Positions 8,086 through 15,918 of a DNA stretch of 64,000 bases are shown here, one piece after another. Location: positions 3,658,001-3,722,000 of the forward strand of contig NZ_CP011773.1 of assembly GCF_001021385.1 (NCBI RefSeq). The letters run 5' to 3'. Every line of letters starts with the position of its first letter. The first letter of the stretch is position 1. Source of the stretch: Mycobacterium sp. EPa45 (GTDB taxonomy: Bacteria; Actinomycetota; Actinomycetes; Mycobacteriales; Mycobacteriaceae). The notes under the pieces are model-generated. The model had not been told where the DNA came from and searched no databases. It saw only the letters and a list, made by a program, of their open reading frames with translations. The position numbers were made by a program, and so were the translations under genes.

Positions 8086-9917
8086 CAGCCGACGGGAAGT
8101 TTCGCCACTGGAGTCTTGCCGACATCGGTCACGTAGACGTCGCCCGCCGCGTCGACACCCACTCCTTGGGGATCGATGAGGCCGACGAACGGCAGCGGGG
8201 TCGCCCCGGGCGTGCCCAGCCGCAGTCGCAGCACGCCGGCGTTCCCGCGGTCGGTGATGTAGGCGTTGTGTTCGTTGTCGATTGCCACGCCCTGCGGGTC
8301 GCTGAGGCCGGTCAACGGCAGCGGCGTCGCCTGCGTCGCGCCGACCTCCAGCACCAGCACCCGGTTGTTGCCGGTGTCGGTGACGATGACATCGCCGTGC
8401 CCGTCGACGGCTACACCGCGCGGGTCATTGAGGCCGCTGAACGGCAGCACGGTCACCAGCCCGGTGGCGGCCGCCAGCCGCAGGATCCGATCGTTTCCGC
8501 GGTCTGTGATGAAGACGTCACCCGCCGGGTCGACGGCAACACCGCGGGGATCGCGAAGGCCACTGAACGGCAACGGCGTTGCAGCCGGGGCGCCTACCGC
8601 CAATTTCAGCACGCGGTCGTTGCCGGAGTCGGCGACGTAGACGTCACCCGCTGCGCCGACGGCGACATCCCGGGGATTCTTCAGTCCACTGAAGGGCAGC
8701 TGGTCCGGCGACCCCCTGCCTGCCGCCAGCCGCAGCACGTGATCGGTCCCGATGTCGGTGACATACACGTCGCCGGCCGCGCTGACCGCGACGCCGGTGG
8801 CGAGTCGAACATCATTGAACGGCAACGGAATCTGTGCCGAGAAGCCCTGTGCGGTCGTTGTTGTGGAGGTACTGCCCTTGTCGGACGACAGCCGACCCTC
8901 GAGGATTACGGCCCCAGTGATGAGCACAGCAGCGGCAGCCGCCGCAGCAATCCACTTGAATGCCTTACGCGGCAAGCGCTTTGACCGCTCTGGCTGGGCG
9001 CCAGTCACCGGGTCGACGACAGGCAAACCGCTCACTGCGGCGCGGGCCGCCGCCGCCAGCTCCTGCACGGTCTGGTAGCGGTCGTCGGGATCCTTGGCCA
9101 TTCCCTTTGCGACGATGCCGTCAAGAGCGACCGGTACGCCGGGCTCGGTGACGCTCGGCCGCGGAGGCGGGGTGTGGAGGTGGTGAGCGATCATGCCTTG
9201 CACACCCATGTCGCTGGCGAAGGGCGGCTGGCCGGTCAGGCACTCGTAGAGGACGCACGACAGTGCGTAAACGTCGACGCGGGAATGGGTTTTGACAGCA
9301 GCGCCGATCGCCTCGGGAGCCATGTAGGCCGCGGTGCCGATGGTCTGGCCGGCTTTGGTCAAGGTGTGGTCTTCAGAGGCGTGGGCGATCCCGAAGTCGA
9401 TCAGGTAGGCGAAGTCGTTGGCGGACACCAGGATGTTGGAGGGTTTGACGTCGCGGTGCACCAGCCCGACATCGTGGGCGGCCTGCAGGGCACCGGCGAC
9501 TTGAGCGATGATCGCCACGGCTCGCTGTGGCGACATCGCCCCGTGTTGCTTGATCAACGTCCGGAGGTCCGTTCCGTCGACGAGCCGCATGTTGAGGTAG
9601 AGCCGACCGTCGATGTCGCCGAAGTCGTGGATCGGAATGACGTGCGGTTCGGTGAGCTGCGCAACGGCCTGGCATTCGCGCCGGAATCGTTCCCGCGGTT
9701 CCTCGTCGTCAGCGGAATTCTCGGGTAGCACTTTGAGCGCCACCACGCGGTTCGTCTGGGAGTCCCGGGCCCGCCATACCTGGCCCATACCGCCGGCACC
9801 CAACAGGGACAGCAGTTTGTAGCGGCCGAACTCCCCCGCCGGCGTTTCCCCCGCGGTGGCGTCCTTGGGGTCGGGTCCCTGAGTGGCGTCCCCGCCGTCG
9901 ATCACTGTGTCATCCAT
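8085..9917 (-). CDS. Membrane Ser/Thr protein kinase with extracellular NHL beta-propeller
   Basis: A 610-residue receptor-type kinase. The kinase domain covers about residues 31-290, with glycine loop LGAGGMGQVW, catalytic Lys62, HRD at 154-156 and DFG at 174-176. A basic juxtamembrane stretch precedes one membrane helix at about 321-339. The extracellular part carries about six NHL blades, each built on LPFSGL-x-x-PRGVAV and DRVL-type strands, as in the PknD sensor. The partner FHA regulator is encoded immediately downstream with overlap, like the PknH-EmbR pair but with a PknD-type sensor. A cytoplasmic acidic N-terminus of about 30 residues precedes the kinase. Confidence 0.92.
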   Translation of the reverse strand: MDDTVIDGGDATQGPDPKDATAGETPAGEFGRYKLLSLLGAGGMGQVWRARDSQTNRVVALKVLPENSADDEEPRERFRRECQAVAQLTEPHVIPIHDFGDIDGRLYLNMRLVDGTDLRTLIKQHGAMSPQRAVAIIAQVAGALQAAHDVGLVHRDVKPSNILVSANDFAYLIDFGIAHASEDHTLTKAGQTIGTAAYMAPEAIGAAVKTHSRVDVYALSCVLYECLTGQPPFASDMGVQGMIAHHLHTPPPRPSVTEPGVPVALDGIVAKGMAKDPDDRYQTVQELAAAARAAVSGLPVVDPVTGAQPERSKRLPRKAFKWIAAAAAAAVLITGAVILEGRLSSDKGSTSTTTTAQGFSAQIPLPFNDVRLATGVAVSAAGDVYVTDIGTDHVLRLAAGRGSPDQLPFSGLKNPRDVAVGAAGDVYVADSGNDRVLKLAVGAPAATPLPFSGLRDPRGVAVDPAGDVFITDRGNDRILRLAAATGLVTVLPFSGLNDPRGVAVDGHGDVIVTDTGNNRVLVLEVGATQATPLPLTGLSDPQGVAIDNEHNAYITDRGNAGVLRLRLGTPGATPLPFVGLIDPQGVGVDAAGDVYVTDVGKTPVAKLPVG

Positions 9918-10313
9918 GGTCAGATCCCCGAACCGGACGAGTCGTCAACCCCCGCACACTTCTATCTAACCAGGTCAACCGGGGGTCGACGTCGCGTTGC
10001 GGGTCATTCGCGGGCCTTTTGCCCTGATCATCGCTTCGATTTGTTCCGGATGGGCATTCCGCGTCCGCGGATTGACCCGCTGGTCGGCTGAGAGCAAACC
10101 CTCGTAACGGCGTCCGCGGAATCGCGCCTTACGTCACCTCACGCGGTCAGACAACCGAAGAGATCGAACCGACGGTCGCCCGCATGGTTCCCGAATTCGG
10201 TTGTGCCAGAATGCGGCTCGCCATAGCTGACAAACCTTCAAGGTCGTCACCTATCGCCGACCCAGGCAATTGCGACCGGGTCGGCTCGACGTGGGCCTCA
10301 CGTCCTGATGTCG
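9918..10313. other. Intergenic region upstream of the kinase gene
   Basis: No convincing gene is seen in these 396 bases. The right end abuts arsC, which is transcribed toward this region. The left part should hold the kinase-regulator promoter on the minus strand, but no clear pair of promoter boxes could be chosen by eye. Confidence 0.4.
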
Positions 10314-10742
10314 TCACGAACCGGGTTGGGTGGGCACGCCGGTTGGCAGCAGCTCCGCAACCAGGGCCCGCACGCGGGTCTTGATCTCGTCGCGGATCGG
10401 GCGCACCGTGTCGATGCCCTTGCCGGCCGGATCCTCCAGCGCCCAGTCCCGGTAGCTGATGCCGGGGAGCACCGGGCAGGCGTCCCCACAGCCCATCGTG
10501 ATGACCACATCGGAGGTCTCGACCGCTTCGTGGGTGAGCAGTTTCGGTGACTGATCGGAGATGTCGATACCGACCTCGGCCATCGCCTCGACCGCGGCCG
10601 GATTGATGTGGGGGCCCGGGTCACTGCCCGCGGAGCGGACCTCGATGGCATCGCCGGCAATATCACGCAGGAAACCGGCCGCCATCTGGGAACGGCCGGC
10701 ATTGTGGATGCAGACGAACAAGACGCTGGGGCGAGAAGCCAT
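10314..10742 (-). CDS. arsC: Arsenate reductase, low-molecular-weight phosphatase fold
   Basis: A 142-residue protein with the phosphate-loop motif C11-IHNAG-R17-S18 near the N-terminus. Cys85 and Cys89 in the MGCGDACPVL segment supply the redox relay. The C-terminal helix is of the LEDPAGK...VRPIRDEI type. It reduces arsenate to arsenite, which the neighbouring ACR3 pump can expel. In actinobacteria such enzymes use thioredoxin or mycothiol; which one cannot be decided here. It is the last intact gene of the minus-strand ars operon and lies downstream of a decayed second copy. Confidence 0.9.
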   Translation of the reverse strand: MASRPSVLFVCIHNAGRSQMAAGFLRDIAGDAIEVRSAGSDPGPHINPAAVEAMAEVGIDISDQSPKLLTHEAVETSDVVITMGCGDACPVLPGISYRDWALEDPAGKGIDTVRPIRDEIKTRVRALVAELLPTGVPTQPGS

Positions 10743-10774
10743 GAGATATGGAGCCTTTCAAACGCACGTATGGG

Positions 10775-10993
10775 TCAGGGGTGATGATCAAGTTGGGCGA
10801 GTAGTTGGCGCACCGGCGCACCGAGGTCGTCGCGAATCGCGCGGACCGACTCGAAGGACTGGCACTCGGGGTCCGCGAGGGCCCAGCCCGGTCAGCGATT
10901 TTCGAGATCGCGGCGATGCGTGAGAGGACGGGATTGCGGCATCGACAGATCAGGTTGGGTACGGCACCCGCGGTCAATTTTGTTCTTGGACAT
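10775..10993 (-). pseudogene. Decayed second arsenate reductase directly after acr3
   Basis: Reading on the minus strand, a segment WALADPECQ...VRAIRDDL...LLAQL ending at TGA 10775-10777 matches the C-terminal helix region of ArsC (compare WALEDPAGK...VRPIRDEI in the intact gene). Upstream, a 33-codon frame begins at an ATG sharing bases with the acr3 stop (TGATG) and ends at TGA 10892-10894. The phosphatase loop is missing. In M. tuberculosis the homologous pump is fused to an ArsC domain (Rv2643), so this may be the wreck of such a domain. Exact ends are uncertain. Confidence 0.7.
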
Positions 10994-12111
10994 CAGGACT
11001 CCTTGGTCGAGGATGCAGATGCGGTAGGAACAGCAGATGTCGGGGGCGGCGTGAAGCGCCCGCGCAGAGCGAGCGAGACATACACCAGAGCGACCAGGAC
11101 GGGCACCTCGATGAGCGGGCCGACCACCCCGGCTAGTGCCTGTCCGGACGCGGCGCCGTAGGTGGCGATGGCCACCGCGATGGCGAGTTCGAAGTTGTTA
11201 CCGGCAGCGGTGAACGCCAACGTGGTGGTCCGGGCATAGCCGAGCCCCAGCACGGCGCCCAGGACGTAGCCGCCACTCCACATGAGCGCGAAATATGCCA
11301 GCAGCGGGAGCGCGATCCGCACCACGTCCAGGGGACGCGAGGTGACCTGGTGGCCCTGCAGCGCGAACAAGATGACGATGGTGAATAACAACCCGTACAA
11401 CGCGCACGGACCGATCTTCGGCAAGAACGTCGACTCGTACCAGGTTCGCCCCTTTGCTTTTTCGCCGTAGCGGCGCGTCAGGAAACCAGCCAGCAGCGGT
11501 ATACCCAGGAAGATCAGCACCGACTTCGCGATCTGCCACGGCGAAGTGTCAATCGTGGTCTGCGCCAAGCCGAGCCAGCCCGGCAGCACCAACAGGTAGA
11601 ACCAGCCCAGCACCGCGAACATGACAACCTGGAAGACGGAGTTGAGCGCGACCAGCACGGCGGCGGCCTCGCGGTCACCGCAGGCCAGATCGTTCCAGAT
11701 GATGACCATGGCGATGCAGCGCGCCAGCCCAACGATGATCAGCCCGGTGCGGTACTCGGGCAGATCCGGGAGCAGTAACCAGGCGAGGGCGAACATCAGG
11801 GCGGGCCCGATGAGCCAGTTCAGCACCAGGGAGCTCACCAGCATCTTGCGGTCGCCGGTCACCGAGTCCAGGCGGTCGTAGCGGACCTTCGCCAATACCG
11901 GGTACATCATGATCAACAGGCCCAGTGCGATGGGCAAGGAGATGCCGTCGACTTCGACGGCCGAAAGCGCATTACCCAGGCCAGGAATTTGGCGACCCAA
12001 GAGCAGCCCGGCGGCCATCGCGATGCCGATCCAAACCGGTAAAAACCGGTCCAGCGTGGACAGCTTTCCGACTACCGCAGGCATTTCGTTGTGCGCCACC
12101 GTATCGGTCAT
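10993..12111 (-). CDS. acr3: ACR3-family arsenite efflux permease
   Basis: A 372-residue membrane protein with about ten hydrophobic segments. The conserved ACR3 stretch GLARCIAMVIIWNDLACGD carries the essential cysteine (Cys132). It exports arsenite across the inner membrane using the proton gradient. The start overlaps the arsR stop (ATGA) and the stop overlaps the first codon of the decayed arsC (TGATG), so it is the middle gene of a coupled arsR-acr3-arsC unit. Length and motifs are normal for a stand-alone ACR3 protein, without the C-terminal ArsC fusion seen in M. tuberculosis. Confidence 0.93.
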   Translation of the reverse strand: MTDTVAHNEMPAVVGKLSTLDRFLPVWIGIAMAAGLLLGRQIPGLGNALSAVEVDGISLPIALGLLIMMYPVLAKVRYDRLDSVTGDRKMLVSSLVLNWLIGPALMFALAWLLLPDLPEYRTGLIIVGLARCIAMVIIWNDLACGDREAAAVLVALNSVFQVVMFAVLGWFYLLVLPGWLGLAQTTIDTSPWQIAKSVLIFLGIPLLAGFLTRRYGEKAKGRTWYESTFLPKIGPCALYGLLFTIVILFALQGHQVTSRPLDVVRIALPLLAYFALMWSGGYVLGAVLGLGYARTTTLAFTAAGNNFELAIAVAIATYGAASGQALAGVVGPLIEVPVLVALVYVSLALRGRFTPPPTSAVPTASASSTKES

Positions 12112-12488
12112 ACCGGCGCCCCCGCCGGTGCTGCGGATTCAGCACTCGTATGCAACAGCGACGACAACGTCGTGAGTACTTGCGGTACCACCGCGTAGTA
12201 CACCCACGACCCCCGCCGCTCCGATGTCAACAACCCCGCGTCGCGCAGCACCCTCAGGTGATGGGAAACCGTCGGTTGCGACACATCCACGCCGGCCGAG
12301 ATTTCGCACACGCACGCCTCACCGCCGGCGTGGCTGGCGACCGAACTCAACAGGCGCAACCGCACCGGATCCGACAACGCCTTGAATTTTGCCGCCATCT
12401 CAACGGCCGCTCGCATGCTCAACGGTTCGCTCACCATCGGTTCCACCTGACACCGGGCAGCCTCTCGACCGAGGGCTTGATTCGACAT
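12108..12488 (-). CDS. arsR: ArsR-family metalloregulator of the acr3 operon
   Basis: About 126 residues from the ATG at 12488. The winged helix has the pattern ALSDPVRLRLLSSV and the recognition helix is in VSQPTVSHHLRVL. The segment GGEACVCEISAG carries a C-x-C pair at the position of the arsenite-binding cysteines of ArsR. It represses its own operon until As(III) binds. The stop overlaps the acr3 start. The longer open frame to 12572 would cover the promoter palindrome, which favours the shorter start. Confidence 0.9.
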   Translation of the reverse strand: MSNQALGREAARCQVEPMVSEPLSMRAAVEMAAKFKALSDPVRLRLLSSVASHAGGEACVCEISAGVDVSQPTVSHHLRVLRDAGLLTSERRGSWVYYAVVPQVLTTLSSLLHTSAESAAPAGAPV

Positions 12489-12491
12489 TCG

Positions 12492-12511
12492 TCGATATTG
12501 ACAAGTATCGA
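12492..12511. promoter_or_regulatory. ArsR operator palindrome
   Basis: TCGATA (12492-12497) and TATCGA (12506-12511) form a perfect inverted repeat around an 8-base centre containing TTGACA. It lies four bases upstream of the arsR ATG, so a bound ArsR dimer would cover the transcription start. AT-rich inverted repeats of this size are typical ArsR/SmtB operators. Confidence 0.7.
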
Positions 12512-12625
12512 ATCTGGATGCAACAAACGCTGGGTGAACACCTCGGGCCGGCGGTCGCCGGAGCCTCGTCATCGAGATCGGCGGACCATCCGCAAGGACG
12601 GCCCGCCGATCTCGTCAGTGCGCGT

Positions 12626-13120
12626 TCAGCAGCACGATGTAGTGGCGGTGGCCTTGTCCTGTCGGTCTTGAACCCCGACTCCGGCAGCGCCGGCTCCGCA
12701 GCAGGCCCCACCGGTGGACTCAATGTCGAGATGTTGGGGGCTGGAGCCGAAGGTCTCGGAATCGGCCAAGACGGTGTAGACCTCCCACTTCTCGCCGGCC
12801 GGTCCCGTCACCCACACCTTGTCTTGGGTCGCGAAGCAACACGTGGTGCCGATTTCCTCCTCGGTGAACAAGCCTTCACCGGCGAGGCGGGCGATCTCGG
12901 CGTGCACCTTTTCACTGGATTCCACCTCAACGCCTAGGTGGTTGAGGGTGCCGCCGTTGCCCGGGTTCTCCAGCAGAACGAGCTTCAACGGCGGTTCGGC
13001 GATCGCAAAGTTGGCGTAGCCGGGTTTTACCTTGGACGGCTTGGTGTTGAACAGCTTGGAGTAGAACGTGATCGCCTCGTCAAGGTTGTCGACGTTGAGG
13101 GCGAGTTGAGCTCGGGACAT
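12626..13120 (-). CDS. cadI: CadI/ArsI-like vicinal oxygen chelate protein
   Basis: A 164-residue glyoxalase-fold protein very close to M. tuberculosis CadI, the cadmium-induced protein. It has N-terminal SRAQLALNVDNLDEAITFY, His61 in NHLGVEVESS, the vicinal cysteines Cys94-Cys95 in GTTCCFATQDKVW, and Glu113 in GEKWEVYTVL. Those positions correspond to the C-C pair and metal ligands of the ArsI carbon-arsenic lyase family, so both organoarsenical lyase and cadmium-response roles are possible. The C-terminus is Cys-rich (GGACCGA and a final SCC). It is divergent from the ArsR gene at 13224 with shared palindromes between them. Confidence 0.9.
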   Translation of the reverse strand: MSRAQLALNVDNLDEAITFYSKLFNTKPSKVKPGYANFAIAEPPLKLVLLENPGNGGTLNHLGVEVESSEKVHAEIARLAGEGLFTEEEIGTTCCFATQDKVWVTGPAGEKWEVYTVLADSETFGSSPQHLDIESTGGACCGAGAAGVGVQDRQDKATATTSCC

Positions 13121-13143
13121 GGTCCGATCCTCTCTTCCTGTAA

Positions 13144-13199
13144 GACATATATCGAATTAGCGCGCTGAGCCCAGCATGCCGACCTCTTTGATATATGTC
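13144..13199. promoter_or_regulatory. Twin ArsR-type half palindromes in the cadI/arsR divergent promoter
   Basis: GACATATATC (13144-13153) is an exact reverse complement of GATATATGTC (13190-13199). The second copy also sits in a near-palindrome beginning TTGA and ending TCAA. One copy lies near each divergent start, so a metalloregulator could control both cadI and arsR. Confidence 0.65.
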
Positions 13200-13223
13200 A
13201 ATATTTCTGGCATCATCAGTTGC

Positions 13224-13583
13224 ATGCCGAAGGCGTTGCCTGTGATCGATATGTCGGCGCCGGTGTGCTGCGCCCCGGTGGCGGCAGGTCCGATGAGTGA
13301 TGACGACGCTTTGCAGGTCGCGTTACGCCTCAAGGCGCTGGCCGATCCTGCCCGGGTGAAGATTATGTCGTTTCTGTTCAGTTCCTCGGCCGGCGAGGAG
13401 AACAGCGGGGACCTGGCAGCCGCGCTCGGATTGACCGAGTCGACGGTCAGTCACCACCTGACTCAACTGCGCAAAGCCGGGCTGGTCGAATCCGACCGGC
13501 GCGGCATGAACATGTACCACCGACCCCACCGAGACGCGGTCGCTGCGCTCTGCACTGTCCTTGACCCCAACTGCTGCCGCTAG
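13224..13583 (+). CDS. ArsR-family metalloregulator divergent from cadI
   Basis: 119 residues from the ATG at 13224. The winged helix contains [14 protein letters not shown] and [18 protein letters not shown]. Cysteines lie at both ends (APVCCAPVA near residue 14 and a final DPNCCR), which suggests a thiolate metal site different from the C-x-C type of the other ArsR. The layout (this regulator, divergent cadI, second arsR, arsenite pump) matches M. tuberculosis Rv2640c-Rv2643 in order. An open frame starting at 13176 runs through the operator and is less likely. Confidence 0.88.
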   Translation: MPKALPVIDMSAPVCCAPVAAGPMSDDDALQVALRLKALADPARVKIMSFLFSSSAGEENSGDLAAALGLTESTVSHHLTQLRKAGLVESDRRGMNMYHRPHRDAVAALCTVLDPNCCR

Positions 13584-13760
13584 TCTCGCAGCTCGGTCCA
13601 TCGACGATACGCAGCGCACCCGCTGGCGGCCCTCATGTCCGCACCCTCGGTGTGGAGGGGACCGCCGAGAGAGCGGCAGGATTTGTACCCGACTTTCGAG
13701 GCCGAGCCGAGGAACTGCACGAGGAAAAGCGGGCACGAGGAGCGGTATTCGGCGGCAGAC

Positions 13761-14087
13761 CACTACGACTCGTCATTCTCGGAGTGGCCCCGGTGGATAC
13801 GTCGCCACGGTGCGCGTCGCCCATCTCCCCGACCGCGGTCGTGGAGCGCAAGGGTGGGGTATGCCTCAATGTCGGGTGCATCCCTTCGAAAGCGTTGCTG
13901 CGCAACGCTTGACTGGCTCATATCGTCGCACGGTAGCCCGACTGGTTCGGCATCCGCGGCATGCCGACTATGGATACGGAACGGCGTTCGACCGCAGTCG
14001 TGAGGTCACCGACGGTCGAGTCGCCAGTGTATGCATTTCCCGACCAAGGAGAACAACGTCTCCGAGGTCGACGGCAACGGCACTTAA
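13761..14087 (+). pseudogene. Multiply frameshifted dihydrolipoamide dehydrogenase remnant
   Basis: Pieces of the N-terminal third of an Lpd-type flavoprotein appear in order but in changing frames. They are HYD and VILG near 13761-13790, [14 protein letters not shown], then [20 protein letters not shown], which holds the redox-active C-x4-C. An in-frame stop follows after LLRNA, then LAHIV, DYGYGTAFDRSREVTDGRV, and finally MHFPTKENNVSEVDGNGT followed by TAA. At least four frameshifts and two stops are needed, so it is dead. It ends exactly where the tRNA-Pro-derived att sequence begins, suggesting truncation by an integration event. Confidence 0.8.
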
Positions 14088-14100
14088 GTCGGGCTGACAG
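14086..14100 (+). repeat. Left 15-bp direct repeat flanking the IS element
   Basis: AAGTCGGGCTGACAG here is repeated exactly at 15413-15427 on the other side of the insertion sequence. It contains the 3' end of the tRNA-Pro sequence, so it is a duplicated piece of the attachment site. Confidence 0.85.
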
Positions 14101-15412
14101 TGTCTGGTTTCACGACATAGTTGGCAGCTGTCTCGGGACATAGTTGACACCTCGGCTTTTCGGGAGGTCAGCCCATGTCCAAGGCCCAGCTTGTCATCAC
14201 CGCGGTAGTCCTGGAAGGGCGCAGCAAAAGCGAAGTCGCCCGCGACTACGAGGTCTCCCGCTACTGGGTCCACCAACTCGCCAAACGCTACGAAGCCGAA
14301 GGGGCGGCCGCCTTCGAACCCCGGTCACGCCGCCCCCATACCAACCCCCGCGCCATCGACGCCGACCTTGAAGAACGCATCATCAGGCTGCGCAAAACGC
14401 TGCACAAAGAGGGCTACGACGCCGGAGCCACCACCATCGCCGAATACCTACGCCGCGACCCCGAAGTCCTCGAGTCACCCGCGATTTCCACCATCTGGCG
14501 GGTGCTGTCACGACGGGGCTTCATCACCCCACAACCCCAAAAACGCCCCCGCTCAAGCTGGAAACGCTTCGAAGCCGACCTGCCCAACCAATGCTGGCAA
14601 GCTGACGTCACCCACTGGCGCCTCGCCGATCACACCACCGTCGAAATCCTCAACCTCATCGACGACCACTCCCGTCTGGCCATCACTTCGCTCGCCCGCC
14701 GCACCATCACCGGCATCCACGTCGTCGAGGCCTTCACCGAAGCCTTCACCACCTGGGGTGTTCCCGCCGCTGTACTCACCGACAACGGTGCGGTATTCAC
14801 CGCCACACCCCGACGCGGCGGCCGCACCGCCCTGCAAATCCTGCTCGGCGAACTGGGCATCAACTACATCAACTCCCGGCCCTACCACCCACAAACCTGC
14901 GGCAAGATCGAACGCTTGCACCAAACACTCAAAAAGCGGCTCAACGCGCTACCCGCAACCAGCACGATCGACGAATTACAAAGCCAGCTCAACGAATTCG
15001 CCGAACACTACAACAACACCAGGCCCCACCGAGCCCTGCAGCGGCGCACCCCGACCGAGGCCTTCACCGCCCGCCCCAAAGCCTTCCCCACCGGTTACCA
15101 AATCCCGCCGCACTTCCGCGTCCGCCACGACACCATCGACGCCGCCGGCGTCATCACCCTCCGCTACAACAGCCGCCTACACCACATCGGACTGTCCAAA
15201 CACCTCCGCGGCACCCACGTCATCGTGCTCATCAACGACCGCGACATCCGCGTCCTGGCCCGCGACAGCGGAAAACTCATCCGCAAACTCACCCTCGACC
15301 CCCACCGCGACTACCAACCACGCGGCGTAAAACCCGGAAACAGCCCCACCAACAAACCCCAGATGTAAATGATGTCCCGAGACACCTGTCAACGGTGTCT
15401 CGAGACATCACA
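14101..15412 (+). mobile_element. IS481-family insertion sequence
   Basis: A 1312-base element. Its two ends, read inward over 49 bases, agree at about 36 positions; both start TGT and share GTCTCGGGACAT. It holds one transposase gene and is flanked by identical 15-bp direct repeats. The ends were placed by matching the terminal inverted repeats and the direct repeats together. It has inserted into the left attachment site of the tRNA-Pro element. Confidence 0.88.
14175..15368 (+). CDS. IS481-family DDE transposase
   Basis: 397 residues. An N-terminal helix-turn-helix pair (KSEVARDYEVSRYWVHQLA, about residues 17-35) is followed by an integrase catalytic core. The DDE residues lie in CWQADVTHWRL, AVLTDNGAVFT and CGKIERLHQTLKKRL. 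The C-terminal region is of the usual IS481 type. The reading frame is intact from ATG to TAA, so the element may still be active. The start lies 74 bases inside the left inverted repeat. Confidence 0.93.
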   Translation: MSKAQLVITAVVLEGRSKSEVARDYEVSRYWVHQLAKRYEAEGAAAFEPRSRRPHTNPRAIDADLEERIIRLRKTLHKEGYDAGATTIAEYLRRDPEVLESPAISTIWRVLSRRGFITPQPQKRPRSSWKRFEADLPNQCWQADVTHWRLADHTTVEILNLIDDHSRLAITSLARRTITGIHVVEAFTEAFTTWGVPAAVLTDNGAVFTATPRRGGRTALQILLGELGINYINSRPYHPQTCGKIERLHQTLKKRLNALPATSTIDELQSQLNEFAEHYNNTRPHRALQRRTPTEAFTARPKAFPTGYQIPPHFRVRHDTIDAAGVITLRYNSRLHHIGLSKHLRGTHVIVLINDRDIRVLARDSGKLIRKLTLDPHRDYQPRGVKPGNSPTNKPQM

Positions 15413-15427
15413 AAGTCGGGCTGACAG
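15413..15427 (+). repeat. Right 15-bp direct repeat flanking the IS element
   Basis: An identical copy of 14086-14100. From 15415 it runs on into the 43-base att core, so the IS target was the attachment site itself. Before insertion the lpd remnant joined this att core directly. Confidence 0.85.
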
Positions 15428-15457
15428 GATTTGAACCTGCGACCACTTGACCCCCAG
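15415..15457. repeat. Left attachment site of the tRNA-Pro element
   Basis: 43 bases identical to 24875-24917, the 3' part of tRNA-Pro from the anticodon loop to the acceptor end. The match stops right after CCCCCAG, where the tRNA continues with TCAAG but this copy diverges. This is the standard direct repeat left by site-specific integration into a tRNA gene. Confidence 0.92.
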
Positions 15458-15563
15458 ATGGAAAAGTGGTGTTCCCGGGCGTGTCGCAGTGGCCCATTTT
15501 TGCAGGTGGGCATCACTTGTGGCACACCACGGCACGGGCCGAAATGCCCAGGAAATAGACCGC

Positions 15564-15585
15564 GTTGCTGTACCGGTTGCTGTAC
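15564..15585. repeat. Tandem GTTGCTGTAC repeat near the left att site
   Basis: Two copies of GTTGCTGTAC separated by two bases. The same tandem, differing by one base in the spacer, occurs at 24781-24802 beside the right att site in the same orientation. Repeats placed this way are typical arm-type integrase binding sites. Confidence 0.65.
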
Positions 15586-15624
15586 AGCTCCGACCACTTG
15601 ACACAGCGAGTTACCTTGCTGGAC

Positions 15625-15918
15625 ATGACCATCCGAAACACGACAGTCGTCCGCCACACCTCCCCCAACCCTGCCGACGTCGGCCCGAAACTCGGCTGGT
15701 CCGGCGCGATAGTCGAGGTCATCGCGGGCCAAGTCACCGGGTCAATCATCCGCTCCATCGACACCGACCGCGCCGTGGTCGACGAGGCCCAAATTCACAT
15801 CGACACCGAGCAGCACGACGGATACATGGCCGACGTCGTCACAGATGATCCGGCCGTCCTTCGCGCTCTGTCGGCGGTCGCCGCAACCCTCGCCGACGAA
15901 CTCGGCGGTGCCGAATGA
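15625..15918 (+). CDS. Unknown 97-residue protein, first gene of the plus-strand cargo block
   Basis: Starts at ATG 15625 (MTIRNTTVV), chosen over an upstream start at 15565 inside the att-arm repeats. The protein is acidic in its second half and lacks membrane segments or cysteine motifs. No family is recognised. Its stop overlaps the next start as ATGA, so it is coupled to the following gene. The opposite orientation to the phage core genes is typical of lysogeny-expressed accessory genes (morons). Confidence 0.55.
   Translation: MTIRNTTVVRHTSPNPADVGPKLGWSGAIVEVIAGQVTGSIIRSIDTDRAVVDEAQIHIDTEQHDGYMADVVTDDPAVLRALSAVAATLADELGGAE

Noticed and set aside
8090..8860. Repeated DNA segments in the kinase gene, which could suggest a CRISPR or tandem repeat locus
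   Set aside because: The repeats encode the NHL blades of one protein and diverge as expected of protein repeats. No CRISPR array was seen anywhere in the window.
13584..13760. Possible gene between the plus-strand arsR and the lpd remnant
   Set aside because: Several short frames exist but none has a ribosome site or recognisable sequence.
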